A DNA stretch of 16,591 nt from Chitinophagaceae bacterium. GTDB lineage: Bacteria; Bacteroidota; Bacteroidia; Chitinophagales; Chitinophagaceae. Shown one piece after another: positions 7,027 through 13,856 of this stretch. Under the pieces are notes generated by a model, which saw only the letters and a list, made by a program, of their open reading frames with translations, had not been told where the DNA came from and made no database searches. The stretch spans positions 1 through 16,591 of the forward strand of contig JAIEQT010000582.1 in assembly GCA_019747455.1 (NCBI GenBank), in the 5' to 3' direction. The position numbers and the translations under genes are program-made. Position 1 is the first letter of the stretch; each line of letters opens with the position of its first letter.

Positions 7027-7911
7027 ATGAATACAGTACCCAATTTGCGCGGCACCGGGGTGGCCATTATTACGCCTTTTACCAGTGATAATAAAGTTGA
7101 TTTTCCTGCTTATGGTAAGGTGATTGAATACTTGATTACGAATAAGGTAGAATATTTGGTGGTATTGGGTACAACCGGGGAAACGCCGGTACTCAGCAAT
7201 CCGGAGAAGATCGAGATATTAGCATTTACTTATACAACGGTAAAAGATAGGGTGCCGGTTATTGTTGGCATTGGCGGAAACGATACGGCCGATCTTATTC
7301 ACGACCTTACCCATTTTCCGCTAGATAAAGCTTCAGCCATCTTAAGTGCCTCTCCTTATTATAATAAACCATCTCAGGAAGGTATTTTTCAGCATTATAA
7401 AATGATTGCTGCCGCTTCTCCCAAACCAGTTATCTTATATAATGTACCGGGGAGAACAGGTAGGAATATGACGGCTGCTACAACACTCCGTATAGCCCGA
7501 GAAATACCTAATATCATCGGTATCAAAGAAGCCAGTGGTGATATGGCCCAGTGTATGGAAATTTTACGCGACGCTCCTGAAGGCTTTGCAGTAGTGAGTG
7601 GTGATGATGCACTGGCGCTTCCTCAAATCGCATGTGGGATGATCGGTGTAATCAGTGTTGCAGCAAATGCCTATCCACTTGCATTCGGGAATATGGTAAG
7701 AGCAGCACTCGCACATGATTTTACAACAGCTAAAAAAATAAATGATACCCTTATAAAAGCTTACGAACTTATGTTTGTAGAAAATAATCCTGCCGGAGTA
7801 AAAGCCTTTATGCATATTCAGGGACTCATCGATAATTATCTTCGCATGCCTAATGTACCGGTAGGTAAAGAGCTTTATGAAAAAATTATAACTTTTGTCA
7901 ATGGTCAATAG
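7027..7911 (+). CDS. dapA: 4-hydroxy-tetrahydrodipicolinate synthase
   Basis: A 294-residue TIM-barrel protein of the DHDPS/NAL family, which condenses pyruvate with aspartate semialdehyde in the cytoplasm, the first committed step to diaminopimelate and lysine. Visible active-site elements are GTTGETPVLS with T49-T50, Y112 (SPYYNKPSQEG), Y138 in LYNVPGRTGRN with R143, and the Schiff-base lysine K167 in GIKEASGD. All line up with the family order, and the length is standard. The last four residues (VNGQ) and the TAG stop are written by a heptamer repeat element that continues downstream, so the native C-terminal end may have been altered slightly. The 3' end overlaps the next gene by 11 bases if that gene begins at 7901. 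Confidence 0.96.
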   Translation: MNTVPNLRGTGVAIITPFTSDNKVDFPAYGKVIEYLITNKVEYLVVLGTTGETPVLSNPEKIEILAFTYTTVKDRVPVIVGIGGNDTADLIHDLTHFPLDKASAILSASPYYNKPSQEGIFQHYKMIAAASPKPVILYNVPGRTGRNMTAATTLRIAREIPNIIGIKEASGDMAQCMEILRDAPEGFAVVSGDDALALPQIACGMIGVISVAANAYPLAFGNMVRAALAHDFTTAKKINDTLIKAYELMFVENNPAGVKAFMHIQGLIDNYLRMPNVPVGKELYEKIITFVNGQ

Positions 7912-8024
7912 TCAATGCCTGCCCCGCGTTCTGCGGGGGTCAATAGTCAATGGTCAATGGTCAATAGTCAGTAGTCTCCGGGCAATATTTCTTCTACTAT
8001 TGTCTATTGTCCATTGTCCATTGT
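7897..8024 (+). repeat. Heptamer repeat element with inverted arm
   Basis: Seven-base units run GTCAATG/GTCAATA: three at 7897-7917, then a perfect 6-bp hairpin (CCCCGC 7922-7927, GCGGGG 7933-7938, loop of five), then five units at 7939-7973 (the last degenerate), a spacer, and four units CTATTGT/CCATTGT at 7997-8024 in reverse orientation. The reverse complement of the right arm reads GACAATG/GACAATA, so the arms can pair with one regular mismatch per unit. The element covers the end of dapA and the beginning of the PIG-L gene. Similar heptamer arrays are familiar between genes in Bacteroidota, but here it is coding. Confidence 0.85.
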
Positions 8025-10513
8025 CTCTCCACGCTCAACCTCTATCAACCTCCAGCACCGATATTTTCCTTCAACTTAAAAAATTGAATGTACTCGGCAG
8101 TGTATTGTATGTAGCGGCGCATCCAGATGATGAGAATAATGGTTTGTTACCTTATCTAGCTAAAGAGAAAAAATACAGAACCGCTTATTTATCGCTGACC
8201 AGAGGTGATGGTGGACAAAACCTGATCGGTGCAGAACAAGGAATAGATCTGGGTTTGATAAGAACACAGGAATTATTGGCCGCACGTAAAATAGATGGCA
8301 GTGAGCAATATTTTTCACGTGCCTACGAATTTGGGTTTAGTAAATCTTATGAAGAAACATTGGGTATTTGGAATAGAGAGAAAGTGTTAAGTGATATGGT
8401 TTGGGTAATTCGATCATACCAGCCCGATGTAATTATAAATCGATTTCCTCCCGATGCCCGTGCAGGTCATGGCCATCATGCGGCATCCGCTGTATTATCT
8501 ATAGAAGCCTATAAAGCAGCGGCCGATCCCAATCGTTTTCCCGAACAGTTAACAAGAGGGGTAACTGTTTGGAAAGCAAAACGCTTGCTTTGGAATAATT
8601 TTAATTTTAATGGTGCCCCGGCCCCCAGTGATGTAAAATTAAAATTGGATGCGGGTGTATATAATCCATTGCTCGGGAAAAGTTATGGTGAAATTGGTGG
8701 CGAAGCCAGGAGCATGCATAAAAGTCAGGGTGAAGGCAGACCAAGAAGAAAAGGTGCCATTGAAGAATCCTTCCAATTTATAGACGGAGAACCTGCGAAT
8801 GAAGATATTATGGAAGGTGTAAATACCAGTTGGAGTAGGTTAGGGGCTAATGGCGTTATCATCAGTTCCATGATCGATAATTTAATCGCCCAATATAATA
8901 TTGAGCATCCCGAGTATTCCGTTAAAGGCTTAATAGCACTCTATAAACAATTGCAGAATGAATCGAAGCCGGCTGATGTGTGGTGGGCTCAAAAGAAGAA
9001 AGAGATCGAGGAATTGATTATTGCCTGTAGTGGATTTTTTGCAGAAGCTGTTACCGACGTAGAGTATGGGGTAACCGGAGAAAAATTAGCTATTAACTTC
9101 AACTTTAATAAAAGAACGCCTGCACCTATTCAGTTATATCAAGCCATTTTATTTGCGAACGATTTAATTGCTTTTGATTCAACTATTCATAAAGTATTAT
9201 CAGCAAATACAAATGTAAGCTTTGTAAAATCTTTTGAAATACAAAAAAGTATTCCGTTCTCACAACCTTATTGGCTAAGAAAACCGATGACCGATTTGGG
9301 CACATTTGCTGTAGATGATTGGCGCGATGTTGGTATGCCTAATTCAAAACCTACCTATAGGGCTCGCTTTGTTTTTAGTATGGAGGGTATTTCTTTTTTT
9401 GTAGATAAACCCGTGCAATATAAATATGTAGATCCGGTAAGGGGTGAAGTATATCAACCCCTCAATATTATTACACCTATCGTTGTATCACTTAATCAAA
9501 ATGTATTGTTAACTCATTTACTCAACGATAAGAAAAAGCGCTTACCGGCTAAGTCTATTGGCATACAATTCAAATCGAATATTACGGCGCCCAATACGCC
9601 CGTAAAAATTGCTTTGAAAGAAGGAGCTAATTATATAACAACGAGTGATACCGTGCTAAACCTGGAAGCAGGCGCCGTATATAGCTCTGTTGCAGATGTA
9701 TCCAAGCTTTTCTTGGCAGCTACTCCCAAAAATTTAAGTGCTGAAGTAACCATTCAGGCAGGTGGAAAACAATCTTCCTACGAAAGTTATTTAAAGGTTA
9801 TTAAATACGATCATATTCCTGCTATTAATTATTTCTATAAGGATAATGTTTCGGTAATCAGCGATCCGATCATTACCGTTCCGAAGAAAATTGCTTATAT
9901 CATTGGGGCAGGCGATTTAGTTCCCGAAGCTATTGAAGCCATGGGATATAATATCACTTACTTAACGGAAGCAACAGTTACCGATGAGGAGTTGAAAAAG
10001 TATGACGCTATTGTAGTAGGTATTAGAGCGCACAATATTTATGAATGGCTAACAAATAAAAATGATATTCTAAATAGATTTATCCAAAATGGCGGACATC
10101 TTATTGTGCAATACCTCAAAACAAATCAAGTAGGTAATAAACGGGTTAAACTAGGACCCTTCCCTTTTGCTATGAGTGGTACCAGGGTAACAGAAGAGAA
10201 TGCCACAGTTAATTTCTTGCTGCCTAAACATCCTTTACTCAATTATCCCAATAAAATCGATACCAAAGATTTTGCAGGTTGGATACAGGAAAGAAGCACC
10301 TATCAAATGGAACCGGTTACGGCCCCATATGAAGCCCTGTTAAGCATGAATGATAAAGGGGAAAAACCTACCAGCGGAAGTTTCATCACAGCCAAATACG
10401 GAAAAGGAAATATTACTTATGTGAGCTTAGCTTTATTTCGCCAGCTTCCTGCCGGAGTACCCGGAGCTTATCGTTTATTCGCTAATATTCTTGCCTTACC
10501 TTCGAGCAAATAA
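7901..10513 (+). CDS. Exported PIG-L (LmbE-like) deacetylase with C-terminal amidotransferase-like domain
   Basis: An 870-residue exported protein starting at ATG 7901 (TTG at 7895 is an upstream option; TTG at 8000 would leave too short a leader). Residues 1-45 form a long signal peptide, with hydrophobic core AIFLLLLSIV and probable cleavage after LHA-QP; much of it is encoded by the heptamer repeat. The PIG-L domain follows: AAHPDDE at 72-78 (zinc His and catalytic Asp) and GHGHH at 189-193 with the third zinc-ligand region. A middle region of probable beta-sandwich character follows, and from about residue 660 there is an alpha/beta segment (KIAYIIGAGD, YDAIVVGIRA, NGGHLIVQY) resembling ThuA/class-I-amidotransferase domains. 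Known PIG-L enzymes remove N-acetyl groups from amino sugars. This long type is not BshB or MshB, and its substrate is unknown. Confidence 0.88.
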   Translation: MVNSQCLPRVLRGSIVNGQWSIVSSLRAIFLLLLSIVHCPLSLHAQPLSTSSTDIFLQLKKLNVLGSVLYVAAHPDDENNGLLPYLAKEKKYRTAYLSLTRGDGGQNLIGAEQGIDLGLIRTQELLAARKIDGSEQYFSRAYEFGFSKSYEETLGIWNREKVLSDMVWVIRSYQPDVIINRFPPDARAGHGHHAASAVLSIEAYKAAADPNRFPEQLTRGVTVWKAKRLLWNNFNFNGAPAPSDVKLKLDAGVYNPLLGKSYGEIGGEARSMHKSQGEGRPRRKGAIEESFQFIDGEPANEDIMEGVNTSWSRLGANGVIISSMIDNLIAQYNIEHPEYSVKGLIALYKQLQNESKPADVWWAQKKKEIEELIIACSGFFAEAVTDVEYGVTGEKLAINFNFNKRTPAPIQLYQAILFANDLIAFDSTIHKVLSANTNVSFVKSFEIQKSIPFSQPYWLRKPMTDLGTFAVDDWRDVGMPNSKPTYRARFVFSMEGISFFVDKPVQYKYVDPVRGEVYQPLNIITPIVVSLNQNVLLTHLLNDKKKRLPAKSIGIQFKSNITAPNTPVKIALKEGANYITTSDTVLNLEAGAVYSSVADVSKLFLAATPKNLSAEVTIQAGGKQSSYESYLKVIKYDHIPAINYFYKDNVSVISDPIITVPKKIAYIIGAGDLVPEAIEAMGYNITYLTEATVTDEELKKYDAIVVGIRAHNIYEWLTNKNDILNRFIQNGGHLIVQYLKTNQVGNKRVKLGPFPFAMSGTRVTEENATVNFLLPKHPLLNYPNKIDTKDFAGWIQERSTYQMEPVTAPYEALLSMNDKGEKPTSGSFITAKYGKGNITYVSLALFRQLPAGVPGAYRLFANILALPSSK

Positions 10514-10516
10514 ATT

Positions 10517-10663
10517 ATGCAAGCAAGAAAACGAATTGGTATCGGCACCTTATTAATTATAGGGGTGGTAATTGGGTTAATTTTAAAGAATGTGAAAATT
10601 GGGTTGATTATTGGTCTTGCACTTGGATTATTGGCAGGTGGATTATTGAGTTCAAAAAGATAA
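10517..10663 (+). CDS. Small glycine-rich membrane protein, 48 residues
   Basis: An ATG three bases after the PIG-L stop opens a 48-residue frame ending at TAA (10661-10663). It begins MQARKRIGIG and has two hydrophobic stretches (about 8-23 and 27-44) separated by KNVK, so it probably forms a helical hairpin. Glycines recur every few residues in both helices (IGIGTLLIIGVVIG; GLIIGLALGLLAGG), a pattern that favours tight helix packing. No function is recognised. The tight spacing, basic N-terminus and clean hydrophobic profile make it a credible gene, probably cotranscribed with the deacetylase and the downstream transporter. Confidence 0.7.
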   Translation: MQARKRIGIGTLLIIGVVIGLILKNVKIGLIIGLALGLLAGGLLSSKR

Positions 10664-10671
10664 CATAATGT

Positions 10672-10785
10672 ATGAACAATAAAGTTCCCTTATTCGGCAC
10701 TTGGAGAAACTGGTACTTTTTTGTTATTGCCTTTCTGCTCTTGCTTATTATATTCTTCATCTGGTTCACCCGCTATTATGCATGA
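10672..10785 (+). CDS. Tiny single-helix membrane protein coupled to the SSS symporter, 37 residues
   Basis: ATG at 10672 opens a 37-residue frame: a short polar N-terminus with a GTWRNWY segment, one hydrophobic helix (about 15-32, FFVIAFLLLLIIFFIW) and a short tail TRYYA. Its stop TGA (10783-10785) overlaps the symporter start ATG (10782-10784) as ATGA, the classical arrangement for translational coupling. Small accessory membrane proteins encoded directly before SSS symporters are known in other groups (for example the DUF997/YhdT partner of PanF and the DUF485/DUF4212 partners of acetate-type symporters), so a helper subunit role is proposed. That role is inference; the protein shows no sequence match I can name. 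Confidence 0.72.
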   Translation: MNNKVPLFGTWRNWYFFVIAFLLLLIIFFIWFTRYYA

Positions 10786-12473
10786 GTAGAATAGACTGGA
10801 TCATATTAACCTGCACGTTACTCGGTATTATCGGCTATGGCTTATATAAAAGCAAAACCAGTAAAAATTTAGAAGGCTATTTTTTAAGTAATAGAAATAT
10901 GCCTTGGTACCTGGTTCTGCTCAGCATTATGGGCACACAAGCCAGTGCTATTACTTTTTTATCAGCACCCGGACAAGCATTTACTGATGGTATGCGGTTT
11001 GTTCAATACTATTTTGGCTTGCCCTTAGCTATGGTTATTCTGTGTATCAGCTTTGTGCCGCTTTTTAATAAGCTTAAAGTATTTACAGCTTACGAATTTT
11101 TAGAACAACGCTTCGATATTAAAACCAGGGTCTTTACATCCGCTTTATTCTTACTATCACGAGCGCTTTCTACAGGTATCAGTATTTATGCACCTTCTAT
11201 CATTCTCTCCTCCTTAATGGGCTGGGATATTTTTTATACCAACTTAGTGATGGGAGGATTACTTATTATTTATACAGTTAGTGGTGGTGCCAAAGCTGTT
11301 GCCTATACACAACAATTACAATTGTTGATCATATTCGCGGGTATGTTTGCTACTGGCTATTTTATAGTACATCATCTTCCCGAAGGTGTTGGTTTTTCAG
11401 AAGCATTATCCGTAAGTGGGGCTACCGGCAAACTCAATGTAATAACAACAGGAATTACAGAGAAGGGATTTGATTGGAAGGATAGATACAATATCATTAG
11501 TGGCGTGATAGGAGGATTTTTTCTGGCACTCTCTTATTTCGGAACCGATCAATCGCAAGTGGGGCGCTATCTAACGGCAAAAGATACAACGGAAAGCAGA
11601 CTTGGATTATTGATGAATGGGTTGGTGAAAGTACCCATGCAGTTTTCGATACTGCTCTTAGGTGCATTATTATTTACTTTTTATCAATTTAAACCGGCCC
11701 CCATCTTTTTTAATCGCGGGGTTGAGAAGGCTGCCTATCAAACAAACTATAAAGACTCATTGCAAACGGTTAAGGATGGCTTTAATGATAAATTGCTTAC
11801 ACAACAAGCGCATGCTAAATTATTTGCCCTTCATCATCAGCAAAAATATAAAGACAGTGTAGCCTTGGTTTCTAAGGAATTGGATGGCATGAAGAAAAAT
11901 TATAAAACCCTTATTGCCAAAGCAGTTCCCGGTGCCGATACCAATGATACGAATTATATTTTTCTACGCTTTGTAGTAGATCAATTGCCAAGAGGGTTGG
12001 TAGGTTTATTAATTGCCATAATTTTTTTAGCAGCCTGGGGCTCTATAGCAGCAGCACTCAACTCCTTAGCATCTTGTACTATGATAGATTTTCACAAACG
12101 GTTTACAGTGCAAAACCTTTCGGAAAAACAAGAATATCAAATCTCAAAATACTATACACTAGGCTGGGGTGTATTTTGTATTATCACGGCTGAGCTTGCC
12201 CGCGGAATGGGTAGCTTAATTGAAGCAGTGAATGTATTAGGGTCCTTGTTTTACGGTGTTATATTAGGTATTTTCTTAGTTGCTTTTTATATAAAAAAGA
12301 TTGGTGCCAATGCCGTTTTCTGGGCCGCTGTACTAGGAGAGTTGGCAGTTATTACACTATTTATTTTGGATAAAAAAGAAATTATCGGTTTAGGTTTTTT
12401 ATGGCTGAATGTGGCCGGTGCCTTAATTGTGGTATTACTTAGTTATTGTTTTGCCTTTTTACAAAAGGAATAA
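10782..12473 (+). CDS. Sodium/solute symporter (SSS family)
   Basis: A 563-residue transporter, started at ATG 10782 (MSRIDWIILTCTLLG); an in-frame TTG at 10701 would add 27 residues overlapping the small upstream gene and is rejected. Family features are the first helix followed by SKNLEGYFLSNRNMPW, the GTQASAITFLSAPG segment, and a later block LPRGLVGLLIAIIFLAAWGSIAAALNS that includes Na-site serines. Between residues about 309 and 391 lies a polar, lysine-rich helical insert of about 85 residues, presumably a periplasmic loop, before the next helix. The family uses the sodium gradient to import sugars, acids or other solutes; the substrate cannot be fixed. The location between a PIG-L deacetylase and an amylase-family enzyme suggests a sugar or sugar derivative. 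Confidence 0.9.
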   Translation: MSRIDWIILTCTLLGIIGYGLYKSKTSKNLEGYFLSNRNMPWYLVLLSIMGTQASAITFLSAPGQAFTDGMRFVQYYFGLPLAMVILCISFVPLFNKLKVFTAYEFLEQRFDIKTRVFTSALFLLSRALSTGISIYAPSIILSSLMGWDIFYTNLVMGGLLIIYTVSGGAKAVAYTQQLQLLIIFAGMFATGYFIVHHLPEGVGFSEALSVSGATGKLNVITTGITEKGFDWKDRYNIISGVIGGFFLALSYFGTDQSQVGRYLTAKDTTESRLGLLMNGLVKVPMQFSILLLGALLFTFYQFKPAPIFFNRGVEKAAYQTNYKDSLQTVKDGFNDKLLTQQAHAKLFALHHQQKYKDSVALVSKELDGMKKNYKTLIAKAVPGADTNDTNYIFLRFVVDQLPRGLVGLLIAIIFLAAWGSIAAALNSLASCTMIDFHKRFTVQNLSEKQEYQISKYYTLGWGVFCIITAELARGMGSLIEAVNVLGSLFYGVILGIFLVAFYIKKIGANAVFWAAVLGELAVITLFILDKKEIIGLGFLWLNVAGALIVVLLSYCFAFLQKE

Positions 12474-12487
12474 CTTATCTTCCTACT

Positions 12488-13756
12488 ATGAAGCAGCAAT
12501 TTCCCGTAGTGCCTTGGGCAACAGGTGCTACCATGTATGAAGTCAATATCCGCCAATATACACCCGAAGGAACTTTCAAAGCCTTTGCTAAACATCTTCC
12601 TCGATTACGTGATATGGGTGTTCGTATTCTTTGGTTCATGCCGATAACACCTATCAGCCTGGAAGTTCGGCAGGGTAGTTTGGGTAGTTACTATGCCTGT
12701 AGCAGTTATACCGATATCAATCCTGAATTTGGAACGCTGGATGATTTCAAACAATTGGTAAAGCATGCCCATAAATTAGGATTTAAAATAATCATCGACT
12801 GGGTAGCTAATCATACCGGATGGGATCATCATTGGACTACCGAGCATCCTGATTGGTTTTTACAAGATGAGGAAGGAAATTTCACTGAGCGAAATGGATG
12901 GCACGATGTAATTGATTTGAATTTTGAGAAACAAGATATGCGCCTGGCATTGCGTAATGCGATGCAGTTTTGGGTGGAGGAATGTGATATTGATGGTTTT
13001 AGCTGCGATATGGCACATTTGGTTCCTCTCGATTTTTGGATCGATGCGCGTAAAACACTGGATGCTATCAAACCCTTATTTTGGTTGGCAGAATGTGAAG
13101 TGGTAGAATACCATAATGCTTTTGATGCAACCTATGCCTGGTGGTGGATGCACGAATCAGGAAGATATATGAAAGGAGAGGCTACCCTCTCCGAAATAAG
13201 GAATGTATTACATGCGTATACGCAATATCCCGATGGGGCTATTAAACTTTTCTTCACCAGTAACCACGATGAAAACAGTTGGAATGGAACAGAATTAGAA
13301 AAGTATAAACACGCTGCCAAAGCATGGGCCGTTTTTTGTTTTACCTGGCAGGGTATGCCCATGATATATAGCGCTCAGGAAAGTCCGAATAAGAAACGAT
13401 TATTGTTTTTTGATAAAGACACAATCGCCTGGAATGAACCTTTGCAATTACATGATTTCTATACCAGATTAGCTTTATTAAAAGAGAAGAATAAAGCTTT
13501 ACAACATGGTGAAACTTTTATTCTTCCCTCTAACAACGATAACCAAATAATGGCTTATCTAAGAAAAAAGGATGATGATGTAGTACTGGTGATTTTAAAT
13601 GTAAGTACCGACAATCGAATTAAAATAAATGTATCTCACGATTGGTTAACTGGTACTTTCAAAAATCTTTTCTCCGAATTATCCTTCTCTTTTCAGGGCA
13701 ATGCCAACTTTGAATTGCAGGCAGGAGAGTATGTGGTTTATCAGCGATTAAGCTAG
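12488..13756 (+). CDS. Alpha-amylase family protein (GH13), cytoplasmic
   Basis: A 422-residue protein from ATG 12488 (14 bases after the symporter stop; an in-frame TTG at 12446 inside the symporter gene is less likely). No signal peptide is present. The GH13 barrel signatures are in order: DWVANHT (104-110), GFSCDMAH (170-177) with nucleophile D174, LAECE (200-204) with probable acid/base E202, and TSNHDEN (257-263) with D261. All three carboxylates are present, but the position two before the nucleophile is Ser172, where an almost invariant Arg is expected (GFRCD). It is shorter than secreted amylases, with a small C-terminal beta domain. The family cleaves or transfers alpha-glucosidic bonds; activity may be altered here. 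Confidence 0.9.
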   Translation: MKQQFPVVPWATGATMYEVNIRQYTPEGTFKAFAKHLPRLRDMGVRILWFMPITPISLEVRQGSLGSYYACSSYTDINPEFGTLDDFKQLVKHAHKLGFKIIIDWVANHTGWDHHWTTEHPDWFLQDEEGNFTERNGWHDVIDLNFEKQDMRLALRNAMQFWVEECDIDGFSCDMAHLVPLDFWIDARKTLDAIKPLFWLAECEVVEYHNAFDATYAWWWMHESGRYMKGEATLSEIRNVLHAYTQYPDGAIKLFFTSNHDENSWNGTELEKYKHAAKAWAVFCFTWQGMPMIYSAQESPNKKRLLFFDKDTIAWNEPLQLHDFYTRLALLKEKNKALQHGETFILPSNNDNQIMAYLRKKDDDVVLVILNVSTDNRIKINVSHDWLTGTFKNLFSELSFSFQGNANFELQAGEYVVYQRLS

Positions 13757-13848
13757 TAAGTTACTAAGTTACTGAGTTATTAAGTTACTGAGTTATTAAG
13801 TTACTAGGTTTCTTACCAATAACCTAATAACCTAATAACCCACTAACT
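13757..13848. repeat. Octamer repeat element with inverted arm between convergent genes
   Basis: Immediately after the amylase stop, six 8-base units (TAAGTTAC or TGAGTTAT) run from 13757 to 13804, followed by a degenerate unit TAGGTTTC. The sequence then reverses into units AACCTAAT (13821-13828, 13829-13836) and a degenerate AACCCACT (13837-13844). The reverse complement of the right arm, GGTTATTA in register, differs from the left AGTTATTA by one base per unit. It fills nearly the whole gap between the convergent amylase and HtrA genes and can form a long imperfect hairpin, so it may also act as a two-way transcription terminator. Confidence 0.8.
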
Positions 13849-13856
13849 ATTTCATG

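Noticed and set aside
7021..7029. GCCACCATG before dapA looks like a eukaryotic Kozak sequence
   Set aside because: Everything around it is bacterial and the match is by chance; the more relevant signal is the TATCTTCG box just upstream.
7564..7908. 114-residue open frame on the minus strand inside dapA
   Set aside because: It is fully antisense to the conserved C-terminal half of dapA, has no recognisable domain and an unlikely Cys/His-rich composition; a shadow of the dapA codons.
7922..7938. GC hairpin CCCCGC-GCGGGG as a terminator after dapA
   Set aside because: No T-run follows, it is inside the coding region of the PIG-L gene, and it belongs to the repeat element; termination there would silence the downstream genes.
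7897..8024. CRISPR array
   Set aside because: Units are only 7 bases, directly adjacent with no spacers, and part of the array is inverted; no cas genes are near.
7901..10513. PIG-L protein as the bacillithiol enzyme BshB, linked to the DinB proteins
   Set aside because: BshB is a cytoplasmic protein of about 230 residues; this one is exported, 870 residues long and has extra domains.
10701..10781. Longer N-terminus for the SSS symporter from TTG at 10701
   Set aside because: It overlaps the well-formed 37-residue gene in another frame, and the family N-terminus fits ATG 10782 with an ATGA overlap.
12446..12487. Upstream TTG start for the GH13 gene inside the symporter gene
   Set aside because: The added residues have no family similarity; ATG 12488 gives the normal beginning shortly before the first barrel strand.
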